From Corynebacterium sputi DSM 45148 (lineage in GTDB: Bacteria > Actinomycetota > Actinomycetes > Mycobacteriales > Mycobacteriaceae), in NCBI RefSeq assembly GCF_000427865.1, contig NZ_ATYV01000003.1:1-64000 (forward strand): a stretch of 64,000 bases of DNA. Reading direction: 5' to 3'. Below, piece after piece: positions 34,605 to 43,630 of this stretch. Positions within the stretch are counted from its first letter, which is position 1, and every line of letters starts with the position of its first letter. The notes beneath the pieces were generated by a model, which saw only the letters and a list, made by a program, of their open reading frames with translations, was not told the origin of the DNA and did not search any database. Position numbers and translations under genes: made by a program.

Positions 34605-35039
34605 ATGGCAACTAATAACGACTCCGATGGCATCCGGGACGCAGCATTGCGTGATCTGCGTGCCGCCGAAGACGCCGCCGACGCGGTCCGGGATCGTCCC
34701 TGGCCGATCTGGTTGTATCCGCTTAATGCGCTGCTGCTCGGAGGTATCGCGCTGACCCCAGTTCTGCAGGGTGGCAACCGCAGTACCGTGCTGCTGGCGA
34801 TTTCTCTTGTCTTGATTCTGGTGAACATGACCGTCGGATATCGCATGGGCACCCCGACCGCGATACCCACCAGCCAGGGCTTTCGTAATGGACTGACAGT
34901 TGCCGCTTTTGCCGTCATAGCGTCCCTGTTGTTGGCATCCTTCGGGCCTCCGGGCTGGGTGTTCCTCAGCTGCGCATTCGTCGCGGTCGTGAGCTTCAGT
35001 CTCGGCAGCATCGCGCACATGCGGAGCGTGTCGCCATGA
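34605..35039 (+). CDS. Small membrane protein of a self-regulated operon
   Basis: A 144-residue protein with an acidic/polar N-terminus (about 30 residues) and four predicted membrane helices (IWLYPLNALLLGGIALTPV, TVLLAISLVLILVNMTVGY and two more). I recognise no family motif. The start is fixed by the TATAGT box 7 nt upstream. Its stop overlaps the start of a winged-helix regulator (ATGA), a layout typical of small membrane proteins induced through relief of autorepression. Confidence 0.65.
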   Translation: MATNNDSDGIRDAALRDLRAAEDAADAVRDRPWPIWLYPLNALLLGGIALTPVLQGGNRSTVLLAISLVLILVNMTVGYRMGTPTAIPTSQGFRNGLTVAAFAVIASLLLASFGPPGWVFLSCAFVAVVSFSLGSIAHMRSVSP

Positions 35040-35356
35040 CGGTGGGTGGCCTGGACCCGGTCATCCACCCCACCAATCGCCTGCGGATCTGCGCGATGCT
35101 CAACGCCGCCGAGTACGTGGAAATGGGAGTGGTCAGAGACTCGATCGAACTCAGCCCTTCCGCGCTGAGTAAACAGATCGCCGCGCTGGTGGAGGCCGGC
35201 TACGTGCGCCAGAGCCGGTCCGAGGAAGATTCGCGACGGATCTGGCTCATGCTCACCAGGGATGGCAAGCGCGCCTACCAGGGGCATGTGAAAGCCCTGA
35301 AGGCGATCGTCGAAACGGCCGAACTCGCCTCGGAGGAACGGCTTCGGGCGGAGTGA
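35036..35356 (+). CDS. Winged-helix (MarR/ArsR-like) regulator
   Basis: A 106-residue protein with a single winged-helix domain: LRICAMLNAAEYVEMGVVRDS, then the recognition helix SPSALSKQIAALVEAGYVRQ, then the wing SEEDSRRIWLMLTRDG. It fits the group of short MarR-like transcriptional regulators that contain only the DNA-binding domain. Translation is coupled to the upstream membrane protein. I infer that it binds the perfect dyad at 34578-34601 and controls its own operon. Confidence 0.8.
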   Translation: MTVGGLDPVIHPTNRLRICAMLNAAEYVEMGVVRDSIELSPSALSKQIAALVEAGYVRQSRSEEDSRRIWLMLTRDGKRAYQGHVKALKAIVETAELASEERLRAE

Positions 35357-35412
35357 CCACCGGTTCCGCGGAATGACTTTGGCTAACGCCTTTTCCGACT
35401 ATTGTCGGAGCG

Positions 35413-36216
35413 GTGAACTACCAGGAGACCGAATACTGGATCGACCAGCTGTTCCCCGGGAAGATGGATGTGTGGGAACTCCAGGCATCTCTTCCCAGTA
35501 GCGGCCGCAGGGCGAAACCTGAACTAGGCGAACCATTTTCCATCGCGGTCTTCCGACAGCCCGCACCGTCCGCACAGGACGAGCCAGCCAAGCTCGCTGA
35601 CTTTGAAGCTGCCGCTGCTGCTGAGGCCAATGAGCACGGCGATGACATGGGGCCAGACGGTCAAACAGTCTGCTGCACCCTGGATTTAAGCCGCTTCGAT
35701 GCGACGCTGCGGTCCGACTCAGGCCAGGACGTCCGTGCCGAGTTGTTCTTCGCAGGCTACGAGCTTTTCCCGATCGCCGACATCGTCGCCACTGCTGCCA
35801 CCGTGATCACCGAATCCGGAGGCATGATTCACCCCGTGCCGGGCACACTGCTGCCGGAAGTTGTCACCTACACAGTTGATGACATGGAGCAGGAAGGGGA
35901 GCGGGTTTCTGTCGACATGACCACTCCTCATGGACTGCTGATCGTGCCCTACGTGTGGCCCCAGGGAACCCCCATGGTCACCGAGGCACAGGATGACCTC
36001 CACGTCCATGACAATGACCATGGACTGCACGAGGATGTTCCGACTCCCACCAACGGCCGTGTCACCACCCTCATTCAGCTGATCACCATCACCGATGAGG
36101 AGCTGGAGTTCGCGCAGGAGCACGGGGTTATGGATCTGATGAAGGCTCTCTCCGACGCCGGAGCGGACGTCCAGGACCTGGGGCGCGCCTCTGTCGTGAA
36201 CCGCTCTCGGCGGTAG
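35413..36216 (+). CDS. SUFU-domain-like protein
   Basis: A 267-residue soluble protein starting with GTG. The C-terminal part IQLITITDEELEFAQEHGV followed by DLMKALSDAG resembles the bacterial suppressor-of-fused-like (SUFU) domain ending, and YELFPIADIVATAATVITESGG fits the same fold. A His/Asp-rich loop (HVHDNDHGLHED) lies between them. Bacterial SUFU-like proteins are often immunity or scaffold proteins, but no toxin gene is nearby, so I assign no role. TATTGT lies 7 nt before the GTG (leaderless). Confidence 0.55.
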   Translation: MNYQETEYWIDQLFPGKMDVWELQASLPSSGRRAKPELGEPFSIAVFRQPAPSAQDEPAKLADFEAAAAAEANEHGDDMGPDGQTVCCTLDLSRFDATLRSDSGQDVRAELFFAGYELFPIADIVATAATVITESGGMIHPVPGTLLPEVVTYTVDDMEQEGERVSVDMTTPHGLLIVPYVWPQGTPMVTEAQDDLHVHDNDHGLHEDVPTPTNGRVTTLIQLITITDEELEFAQEHGVMDLMKALSDAGADVQDLGRASVVNRSRR

Positions 36217-36225
36217 GCTGGCTCC

Positions 36226-39027
36226 GTGGCTCTGTACAGGAAGTATCGTCCGGCAACGTTCGCGGAGGTCGTGGGGCAGGAGCATGTCACCACGCCGCTG
36301 TCCGCGGCTCTCAATTCACGGGGAGCCGACGGTGAACCGAACCGCATCAATCACGCGTACCTGTTTTCAGGTCCGCGGGGCTGCGGTAAGACGTCGTCTG
36401 CGCGAATCCTGGCACGGAGCCTGAACTGTGTTGAGGGCCCGACCTCGGAGCCCTGTGGAAAGTGCGACTCCTGTGTCGCCCTCGCGCCAGGCGGTGCGGG
36501 ATCACTCGACGTGATGGAACTGGACGCCGCCTCCCATAACGGTGTCGATGACATGCGTGACCTGCGCGAACAAGCCGCGTTTAATCCGGCCAACGCCAAG
36601 TACCGCATCTTCATCATCGATGAGGCGCACATGATCTCGACGCAGGGTTTCAACGCCCTGCTCAAGGTCGTGGAGGAGCCGCCGGAGCACCTCATCTTCA
36701 TCTTCGCGACCACTGAGCCCGAGAAGATGCTCCCGACGATCCGCTCCCGCACCCACCACTACCCGTTCCGTTTGCTCACCCCGCAGACGATGAAGCAGCT
36801 GCTGCAGAAGATCGTCGGGGAAGAGCACGTGGAGGTCGCCGACGCGGTGTATCCGCTGGTCGTGCGCACCGGTGGTGGCTCCCCTCGTGACTCGCTCTCT
36901 GTCCTGGATCAGCTCATCGCCGGTTCTGGAAAAGATGGGGTCACCTACGCGGAGGCCGCAGGAATCCTCGGTGTCACAGATGCCACGCTTATCGACGACG
37001 CCGTCACCGCCATCGCCGGTGGCGACCGCGCTGAGCTTTTTGAGTGTGTCGACCGCATGGTGCGCACCGGGCATGACCCGCGCACCTTCGCCGAGGACCT
37101 CCTGGACCGCATGCGCGATCTGATCATGCTGCAGGCAGTCCCGGATGGCATTGAGCGAGGGCTTGTGGATGTCTCTGATGAGAGCCGCACCGAAATCTTC
37201 CGCCAGGAGGCACTCGCGATGCCCCCTGCCGCCTTGACCCGGTACGCAGAGGTCCTGCACGAGGGACTGAAGTCGATGGCTGGGGCTACCTCGCCGCGAC
37301 TGCTGCTGGAAGTTCTCTGTGCACGACTGCTTTTGCCTGGCGCTGAGAACAGCGTCGAGGCACTGGCTCAGCGACTTGAAGCACTCGAGCGTGGAATCCC
37401 GGCCGCGTCGGCGCAGGGTTCCAGCGCCCCATCGGCACCTGCTCCTGCTCCCGACGCCCAGGCCACGCAGTCCTCGCCGTCCTTCGGATCGGCACCTGGC
37501 GGTGCGAAGGGCGCGGGCGCAGAGCGCGCTCTCGCCGCACTGCAGAAATTGCGCGGTGGCACCGCAGCTGAGGAAAAGCCGCAGGCTACCCGGCCCCAGG
37601 CCCAGCCTGAGGCTCAGCCTGAGCCACGACCTGAGACCCAGCCGGAGCCGCAGCCTGCCGCTGTCGCTGAGCCCACTCCAGAGCCCGCCCCGCAACCAGA
37701 GGCTGCCCCAGAACCTGAACCCGTGGTCGAGCAGGCTCCCGAACCTGCTGCTCCGGCCGAAGGCTCTGCCGAGCCGGAGGCGGAGGAGACCGACGAAGAG
37801 CGCACTGCTCGAAAGGCTCGCGAAGCCCGTGAGGCTTCTCGACGGATGCAGGAATATGCGCGTCAGCAGGAACGTCGTGAGCGTGAGCGCGAAGCGATGG
37901 AAAAGGAAGCCGCCACCCGCAGAGCGGAGGGGCTTCCCGAGGAACCCGAAGCCGAACCGGAGCCCACTCCAGAGCCGGTAGCTGAGCCCGTATCTGCGCC
38001 CACGCCTGAGCCGGCTCCCGAGCCTGTACCCGAGGCAGCGTCTGAAGAAATACCCGATGTAGCTGCTGAATCCGCTCCTGAGGTTGTTGAGGAGTTGGGG
38101 CAGGTGGACGTCGGGAGGCTGCGTGAGAGCTGGGCGGATGTCATGGCCGCGCTGCCAGAGACCGCCACCCCGGTTCGCGTTCTCGCTGGCGCTGCGGTGC
38201 CGCTGGAACTGGACGGCGACACCCTCACCATCGGTCACCGCACGGGCGCTCTGGCCAATCGCCTGAACACCCCGGAATACTCCGAGGAGCTGAGCACGGC
38301 CGTGGAAAAGGTCCACGGAATCACGGTGAAGGTCACGTGTGTTGTTGGAGTGCAGCAGAGCTCCGGTGCACGTCAGCGGCAGTCGAACGCACCGGGCACT
38401 GGCACCGACAACGCTGGCAATGACCCCCAGGAGGGCGCGAGAGAGCCGTCTGAGAAGACAGCTCCGCCACCGGCTGCTGGGCCTGAGGAGAACATCCCCG
38501 AGTACAAGAAGGTCCTAGAGCGCCGCCGCAAGGCAAAGGAAGCGAAGCAGGCCCAGCCGGCTGCACAGGCTCCGGCTCCGACGACTCGACCGACTCAGAA
38601 CTCCACCACCGGTGGCACTCCCGCGATCGATGAGGTCAAGCGCAGGCTGCAGTCCGAGTCCGGTGGGCCGCGTTCGCGCCGAGCCGACGACGACATTCCG
38701 CCGCCGCCAGAGCCCTACGACGATTCCTTGGATCACGAGCCACCGCCGCCTCCGCCGGAGCCCTACGACGAGGGTGCGCCGCCACCAGAAGATCCTGCTC
38801 CGAATGTGCGGGGTGGGGATGTGGAGAGGGGAGCGTCGGGAAGCGGGTTTGAGAACACCGCCCCCGCCCCCGGGCCCGCCCCCGCCGCAGCACCTGTCAG
38901 CACCATGTCAGCCGAGGAAGAGGAGTACCTCCAGTCGGCCGGCGCGCCCGGACAGCGCGACACCCGTGACCTGAAGACCGTGGTGATGGAACTGCTCGAG
39001 AAGGAGCTCGGAGCGAAGCCGCTGTAG
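36226..39027 (+). CDS. dnaX: DNA polymerase III subunit gamma/tau
   Basis: A 933-residue clamp-loader ATPase. The AAA+ module (residues 1-240) shows YRKYRPATFAEVVGQEHV, Walker A GPRGCGKTSSA, the zinc ligands in CVEGPTSEPCGKCDSC, Walker B IFIIDEAHM and the sensor region FATTEPEKMLPTIRSR. Domain III follows to about residue 385. Residues about 385-625 are a Pro/Glu/Ala-rich charged linker of mostly PEP repeats, and a tau-like C-terminal region follows with a second Pro-rich linker. TAGGCT lies 6 nt before the GTG start (leaderless). Two motif copies lie in this poorly constrained tail: 38834-38844, and 38109-38119 with one mismatch. Confidence 0.93.
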   Translation: MALYRKYRPATFAEVVGQEHVTTPLSAALNSRGADGEPNRINHAYLFSGPRGCGKTSSARILARSLNCVEGPTSEPCGKCDSCVALAPGGAGSLDVMELDAASHNGVDDMRDLREQAAFNPANAKYRIFIIDEAHMISTQGFNALLKVVEEPPEHLIFIFATTEPEKMLPTIRSRTHHYPFRLLTPQTMKQLLQKIVGEEHVEVADAVYPLVVRTGGGSPRDSLSVLDQLIAGSGKDGVTYAEAAGILGVTDATLIDDAVTAIAGGDRAELFECVDRMVRTGHDPRTFAEDLLDRMRDLIMLQAVPDGIERGLVDVSDESRTEIFRQEALAMPPAALTRYAEVLHEGLKSMAGATSPRLLLEVLCARLLLPGAENSVEALAQRLEALERGIPAASAQGSSAPSAPAPAPDAQATQSSPSFGSAPGGAKGAGAERALAALQKLRGGTAAEEKPQATRPQAQPEAQPEPRPETQPEPQPAAVAEPTPEPAPQPEAAPEPEPVVEQAPEPAAPAEGSAEPEAEETDEERTARKAREAREASRRMQEYARQQERREREREAMEKEAATRRAEGLPEEPEAEPEPTPEPVAEPVSAPTPEPAPEPVPEAASEEIPDVAAESAPEVVEELGQVDVGRLRESWADVMAALPETATPVRVLAGAAVPLELDGDTLTIGHRTGALANRLNTPEYSEELSTAVEKVHGITVKVTCVVGVQQSSGARQRQSNAPGTGTDNAGNDPQEGAREPSEKTAPPPAAGPEENIPEYKKVLERRRKAKEAKQAQPAAQAPAPTTRPTQNSTTGGTPAIDEVKRRLQSESGGPRSRRADDDIPPPPEPYDDSLDHEPPPPPPEPYDEGAPPPEDPAPNVRGGDVERGASGSGFENTAPAPGPAPAAAPVSTMSAEEEEYLQSAGAPGQRDTRDLKTVVMELLEKELGAKPL
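38813..38844 (+). repeat. Interspersed element copy in the dnaX tail
   Basis: CGTCGGGAAGC at 38834-38844 follows a G-rich C-poor tract. About 15 nt after it, a strongly C-rich tract (38861-38885) gives a mirror-image composition. In the protein it encodes Ala-Ser-Gly-Ser, a different frame from most copies. Confidence 0.78.
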
Positions 39028-39105
39028 CGCTGTAGAATGCACGGCGTAACCGCGCACGCCCCACGCCGGGCGTGACCGGAGTATCCACTATCGAAGGGAC
39101 ACACC

Positions 39106-39450
39106 ATGAGCCAGCCCGATATGCCCGACATGGGAGCACTCCTCGCTCAGGCACAGCAGATGCAGGAGCAGCTCGAGGCAGCGCAGCAGGAGATCGTGAA
39201 CTCCACCGTCGTCGGCGAAGCACCCGGTGGACTGGTGAAGGTCACGATGGCCGGTTCCGGTCAGGTACACGACATCGAGATCGACCCGAAGGTTGTCGAC
39301 CCGGAGGACGTGGAAACCCTGCAGGACCTCGTCGTTGGAGCCCTGGCAGAAGCTTCCCGCAAGGTCTCTGAACTGGCAGAAGAGAAGATGGGCCCGCTGT
39401 CGCAGGGCTTCGGTGGCATGGACGGCGGCATGCCGGGCCTGGGACTTTAG
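39106..39450 (+). CDS. ybaB: YbaB/EbfC nucleoid-associated protein
   Basis: A 114-residue DNA-binding protein with the family core [26 protein letters not shown] and an N-terminal helix containing [17 protein letters not shown]. The C-terminus is Gly/Met-rich. It lies between dnaX and recR as in most bacteria, and it presumably helps chromosome organisation. A GAAGGG ribosome site precedes the ATG. Confidence 0.93.
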   Translation: MSQPDMPDMGALLAQAQQMQEQLEAAQQEIVNSTVVGEAPGGLVKVTMAGSGQVHDIEIDPKVVDPEDVETLQDLVVGALAEASRKVSELAEEKMGPLSQGFGGMDGGMPGLGL

Positions 39451-39457
39451 AACTGAC

Positions 39458-40105
39458 GTGTTTGAAGGACCCTTACAAGACCTGATCGATGAGCTGTCCC
39501 GATTGCCTGGGGTTGGACCTAAGTCTGCCCAGCGCATCGCCTTTCACCTGCTGAAGGTGGAGCCGGAGGACATCACTCGTCTGCAGAACGCTCTCAGCGC
39601 AGTGCGCGAGGGCGTTCAGTTCTGCCGTATCTGCGGCAATATTTCGGCGGAGGAGATCTGCCGGTACTGCGCCGATGGCAAGCGCGATGCGGGGCTGATC
39701 TGTGTCGTTGAGGAAGCCCGTGACATTCAGGTGATTGAGCGCACCGGTGAATTCCGCGGTCGCTATCACGTCCTGGGTGGTGCATTGGACCCGCTTGGAG
39801 GAATCGGGCCCAATGAACTGAACATCCGTACGTTGTTGCAGCGCATCGGTGGCGTGCTTCCCGACGTCCCGACCATCGACGACCCAACCGTCAATCAGAC
39901 CTCACCGGACGTCACCGAGGTCATTATTGCCACTGACCCCAATACTGAGGGCGAGGCGACGGCAACGTATTTGAGCCGGATGCTGAAGGATTTCCCGGAC
40001 TTGGCAGTAACGAGGTTGGCCTCGGGAATGCCTTTGGGTGGCGATTTGGAGTTCGTTGATGAGCTGACTTTGTCGCGGGCATTGTCTGGGCGCTTACAGA
40101 TGTAA
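39458..40105 (+). CDS. recR: Recombination mediator RecR
   Basis: A 215-residue protein: the N-terminal HhH motif [20 protein letters not shown], the C4 zinc finger [16 protein letters not shown], and the Toprim domain starting [17 protein letters not shown]. With RecF and RecO it loads RecA on gapped DNA. The GTG at 39458 matches the usual start ([12 protein letters not shown]) and lies 8 nt after the ybaB stop. A C-variant motif copy (39856-39866) encodes Leu-Pro-Asp. Confidence 0.94.
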   Translation: MFEGPLQDLIDELSRLPGVGPKSAQRIAFHLLKVEPEDITRLQNALSAVREGVQFCRICGNISAEEICRYCADGKRDAGLICVVEEARDIQVIERTGEFRGRYHVLGGALDPLGGIGPNELNIRTLLQRIGGVLPDVPTIDDPTVNQTSPDVTEVIIATDPNTEGEATATYLSRMLKDFPDLAVTRLASGMPLGGDLEFVDELTLSRALSGRLQM

Positions 40106-40236
40106 GTGACCGCCTTGGCGGATTGTTGATGTGTCGTAGAGCATACAAGAAAGTTATTGTTTTACGACCTTCATGGCCATCTAAACCGCTGGTCAAAAAC
40201 GTTTTTCGAATGAGTGATTTTTTGGCGGAACCGACC

Positions 40237-40248
40237 TACAATCGCCCT
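40237..40248 (+). promoter_or_regulatory. Leaderless -10 promoter element
   Basis: TACAAT (40237-40242) lies 6 nt before the ATG at 40249, in an AT-richer intergenic stretch. The transcript should start at or next to the start codon. Confidence 0.6.
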
Positions 40249-40764
40249 ATGCCCTCCCACGAAATTATTGAGGTTCCCCCGCAGTTCATCGTCGGATCAC
40301 GCGCTGCCATGCGTGAGGACGAAGTCACGGCGTTCTTCGACCGTGTCTATGGGGAGACCATCGGCGCCATCCACGGTGCAGGTGCGGAGCCGGTGGGAGA
40401 ACCGATGACGGTGTACTACGGCACCCCCGGTGACACCGTTGACCTACTGGCGGGTTTCCCCGTCAGTGAGGACGGTGCCCGGGCCGTGGAGGGTGCTCTT
40501 GCTGCCAGTGGACATGAGGGAGTGACCGTCAACCGCTTCGAGACGATGCGTGCGGCGACCCTGGAGCACCACGGCACGTACGCCGGTCTGACCGACGCAT
40601 GGTCGAAGCTTGCCTCCGCAGTCCAGCAGAATGGTGACCGTCCCGGTGAAATGATCTGGGAGGTCTACCTCACCGAGCCAGGCCCGGAGGTCGATCCGGA
40701 GAGCATGGTCACCAAGCTCTACCTCGAGATCGATCCTTGGTTCGAGGAGCCGTACGAGGGCTAG
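40249..40764 (+). CDS. GyrI-like effector-binding domain protein
   Basis: A 171-residue protein made of one GyrI-like/AraC effector-binding fold: EVPPQFIVGSRAAMREDEVTAFF at the start, then TVYYGTPGDTVDLLAGFPV, LEHHGTYAGLTDAWSKLASA and WEVYLTEPG at the end. Such stand-alone domains bind small hydrophobic ligands, and some hydrolyse cyclopropanoids. The ligand here is unknown. The start is chosen from homology and the TACAAT box 6 nt upstream. Confidence 0.78.
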   Translation: MPSHEIIEVPPQFIVGSRAAMREDEVTAFFDRVYGETIGAIHGAGAEPVGEPMTVYYGTPGDTVDLLAGFPVSEDGARAVEGALAASGHEGVTVNRFETMRAATLEHHGTYAGLTDAWSKLASAVQQNGDRPGEMIWEVYLTEPGPEVDPESMVTKLYLEIDPWFEEPYEG

Positions 40765-40807
40765 TTCGACGGGCGGTAGTTCTTACCGCTGGTGGACAGA
40801 TCAGTGA

Positions 40808-41475
40808 TTATCCGCTGATCAGGCCGAAAGCCAGTTCAATGGCGATGACAATCATGATTGCTGCGGTTAGCAGCTCGATGACGACCCACGACTTCGGTCG
40901 ATCGAGCCACTTGGACATCCCGCGGGCGCCGGCTGCCAGAGTCACGAACCACACGATGGACGCAGCAATGGCCCCGAGCGTGAACCACCATTTCAGGTCG
41001 CCGTAGGACGCTGCGATGGAGCCGATGAGTACCACCGTGTCCAGGTAGGCATGTGGGTTCAACCAGGTCACCGCGGCGATACCGCCAATGACAGCGCCGA
41101 GGGTCTTCTCCACGGGGCAGAGGAGGCCATGAGGTCGGCTGAGCCGTCGCCGCCAGCGCGGTAGAGGCGGCGGGCCACCTTCCAATGGTCAATCGCCGCC
41201 CGGATTGACCGGTAGGCGTACCAGCTCATGAACGCAATGCCGAAGAGCGTCAGCGCGACCAGGACTCGCGGATGCCGGTTAATGAGGGCTCCGGCGCCGG
41301 CGACTCCGGCGGTGATGAGGATGATGTCAGAGATGATGCAGAAGGCCGCCACAACGGTGACGTAGCGGCGCGCGACGCCCTGACGAATGATGAAGGCGTT
41401 CTGCGCGCCAATGGCCGCGATCAGGGCTAGTGCGGTGAAGAAGCCCGGGATCGCGGCGGATGCGATGATTTCCAC
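40808..41475 (-). pseudogene. Frameshifted LysE-family amino acid exporter
   Basis: From GTG 41475 the first frame encodes the N-terminal LysE half: GFFTALALIAAIGAQNAFII, then VAAFCIISDIILITAGVAGAG, then FMSWYAYRSIRAAIDHWK. Similarity stops after GDGSADLMAS. It resumes in another frame as PVEKTLGAVIGGIAAVTWLN, then PHAYLDTVVLIGS, to the C-terminus at 40808. The switch lies near 41105-41125. A single indel would restore a LysE/ArgO protein of about 220 residues for basic amino acid export. No slippery sequence is apparent, so I treat it as a broken gene or sequencing error. Confidence 0.8.
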
Positions 41476-41515
41476 CCAGGAAGTGTACAAAGGGCGGACA
41501 TACAGGTCGCGGGGA

Positions 41516-42265
41516 CTATCGCTCCGACTTTGGGCGCGGCTTGGAGTTGATTCGCTCGCTGCGCAGACGGTCGATTTCCGGCAGTTCCAGCGGCTGCAGA
41601 TCCTTGATGGCGACGCCGGTGGCGCGGGCGAGGATGAGGTCCGCCAGCTGTGGATTCCGGGCAAGGGCGGGGCCGTGCATGTAGGTGCAGATGACGCTGC
41701 CTTGGACGGCGCCTTCGACGCGGTCAGAAGGTTCAGAGTCGTCGCCCAAGTTGCCGGAGCCGCCGGTGACCCGACCCAGGGGAGAGGCGTCGGGGCCCAG
41801 GACCGTTGCGCCGAGGTGGTTCTCGAAGCCGGTGAGGGTGTCGGTGAGGCCGTCGATAAGCGGGGCGGAGGCCACCTCACCGATCGTGCGGGCCTTCTGG
41901 GGGCTGGTGGTCACGTCGATCAGGCCGAGGCCGTCGACGGTGCCGCCGCCAGCGGTGAAGGACTCACCAAGGACCTGCAGCCCGGCGCAGATCGCCAAAA
42001 TCGGGCGTGAAGCGGCAGCCGCGCGGGCCAGGCCACCGTCCTTGCTGAGGTGCTTGACCGCGAGGATCTGCGCGACATCTTCGCCGCCGCCGATGGTGTA
42101 CGCATCCAGGTCGTCCGGAATCGCGTCGCCCAGGCGCAGGGGGCGGATCTCCGCTTCCATGCCGCGCATTCGGGCTCGCTGACGCAGGACGAGGGCATTG
42201 CCGTCATCGCCATAGGTGCCGAGGACGTCCGGGAGAACCAGTCCGATCGTGAGCTTGTCAGTCAT
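41516..42265 (-). CDS. gatD: Lipid II isoglutaminyl synthase, glutaminase subunit GatD
   Basis: A 249-residue CobQ-like class I glutamine amidotransferase. With MurT it amidates D-Glu in the lipid II stem peptide. The nucleophile elbow is LAICAGLQVLGESF with Cys, and CTYMHGPALARNPQLADLIL holds the catalytic His. The protein has the usual GatD length and lies 11 nt after murT on the same strand, the conserved pairing. Confidence 0.9.
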   Translation of the reverse strand: MTDKLTIGLVLPDVLGTYGDDGNALVLRQRARMRGMEAEIRPLRLGDAIPDDLDAYTIGGGEDVAQILAVKHLSKDGGLARAAAASRPILAICAGLQVLGESFTAGGGTVDGLGLIDVTTSPQKARTIGEVASAPLIDGLTDTLTGFENHLGATVLGPDASPLGRVTGGSGNLGDDSEPSDRVEGAVQGSVICTYMHGPALARNPQLADLILARATGVAIKDLQPLELPEIDRLRSERINSKPRPKSER

Positions 42266-42276
42266 TGGTGGCTCTC

Positions 42277-43575
42277 CTAGTTGTTCTGCGCGACCGACGT
42301 CGCGCCCTTCTCGATGGCACGCTTCAGGTCACGGAACGCGGTGTAGTTTGCGAGCACCTCGACCCGGCCCGGTGGGCAGGCCGCGATGGCCTTCAGCGAG
42401 TCCTTGGTCAACTCGTGCTCGATGTCCGCGTACAGCAGACGCACCGCCAGGTCGGTGCCGCGCTCACCGGCGGCGTGGACGACGGTGTCGCCGAAGTCCT
42501 CAAACTGCACGTCCCACAGCCAGGAAAGGTCCTCACCATCGGCGACATGGCCATTGACGGCGATGACCACGCCCTCGGCGCTGCGGTCGAGCATCGACAG
42601 GGCTTCTTGCCAGCCAGCCGGGTTCTTGGCCAGCAGCATCCGAACTTCATGCTTCCCGACGCGAACAGTCGAGTACCGTCCCGCCACCGAATCCACCGTG
42701 GACACAGCAGTCAGCGCGGTATCCAGATCCGCGCCCATGGTGACCGCGGCGGCGATTGCCTGCGCGGCGTTGCCGCGGTTAGCCCGGCCCGGCAGCGTCA
42801 GGTTGAGGGTGCGAATCTGTCCGTCCGGGCACAGCAGTCCCTCATCAGAGACAGCCCAGTCGGGAGAGGGGCGGCGGAATTCGGTGCCTTCGGGAAGCTT
42901 CTCGCTGGAGAACCAGTCACCGTCGGAGTGGATGATGGCGCCTCCGGTGCGCGGGCAGGTGGAGGCATCGTTGAACCAGGAGCCACCGGCGGAGACCCAC
43001 ACGATCTTCTTCGCGTCCCAGGCAGCCGCGGTGATCAACGGATCGTCACAGTTAGCGATGATTGTCGCCTGCGGGTTCTCATCGACCGCCTTGCGCAGGG
43101 CGCGCTCGATGGAGTTGATCTCACCGACGCGGTCGAGCTGGTCGCGCGAGAGATTCAGCAGGACGAGGGTCTCCGGCTTCAGGTCCGCGGCGATGTGCGC
43201 CACGTGCAGTTCGTCGACCTCCAGGACGAGCGACTGGGCCTTCTTATTGGCCAGCAGCGCGGAGATGACACCGGCGTCCATGTTGTCGCCACCATCATTG
43301 GTCGCGACGGTTCCGGTCGTCCGCATCGCCGCAGCCATCAGCCGGGTGGTCGTAGACTTGCCGTTGGTGCCGGTGATGATCGCTGCCGGTCGGCCGCCGC
43401 CCAGGCCCGCGAGGATGCGCGGGTCGAGCTTCTGCGCGATCAGTCCACCGATCATTCCGCCGGAGCCCTTGCCCGTTGCGCGCGACGCCCAGGTCGCCGC
43501 CCGGGCGGCCGTCGCCGCGAAACGGGTCTTGGGACTCATCCCGGGATTGTCCTCGGTTCTGCTGCGCGCGTTCAT
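42277..43575 (-). CDS. murT: Lipid II isoglutaminyl synthase, MurT subunit
   Basis: A 432-residue Mur-ligase-like ATPase: GTNGKSTTTRLMAAAM is the P-loop, LEVDELHVAHIA the Mur-ligase motif, and a C-terminal DUF1727 domain ends the protein. The four-cysteine zinc ribbon found inside many MurT proteins is reduced here to STCPRTGG and a lone later Cys, so it probably no longer binds zinc. ATG 43575 is set by a TACAAT box 7 nt upstream (leaderless). Homology alone would also allow ATG 43539. A C-variant motif copy (42651-42661) encodes RVGKHEV. Confidence 0.9.
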   Translation of the reverse strand: MNARSRTEDNPGMSPKTRFAATAARAATWASRATGKGSGGMIGGLIAQKLDPRILAGLGGGRPAAIITGTNGKSTTTRLMAAAMRTTGTVATNDGGDNMDAGVISALLANKKAQSLVLEVDELHVAHIAADLKPETLVLLNLSRDQLDRVGEINSIERALRKAVDENPQATIIANCDDPLITAAAWDAKKIVWVSAGGSWFNDASTCPRTGGAIIHSDGDWFSSEKLPEGTEFRRPSPDWAVSDEGLLCPDGQIRTLNLTLPGRANRGNAAQAIAAAVTMGADLDTALTAVSTVDSVAGRYSTVRVGKHEVRMLLAKNPAGWQEALSMLDRSAEGVVIAVNGHVADGEDLSWLWDVQFEDFGDTVVHAAGERGTDLAVRLLYADIEHELTKDSLKAIAACPPGRVEVLANYTAFRDLKRAIEKGATSVAQNN

Positions 43576-43588
43576 GCAGAGAATTGTA
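43576..43588 (-). promoter_or_regulatory. Leaderless -10 element of murT-gatD
   Basis: On the minus strand TACAAT (43588-43583) is separated by 7 nt from ATG 43575. Confidence 0.6.
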
Positions 43589-43630
43589 GACAACGGCCCG
43601 GTCCCCGCCATGCAGCGGCGACCGGAGGGG

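Noticed and set aside
36502..38316. A 604-residue minus-strand open frame opposite dnaX.
   Set aside because: Shadow of the dnaX coding strand, with Arg/Gly/Leu-rich composition and no domain.
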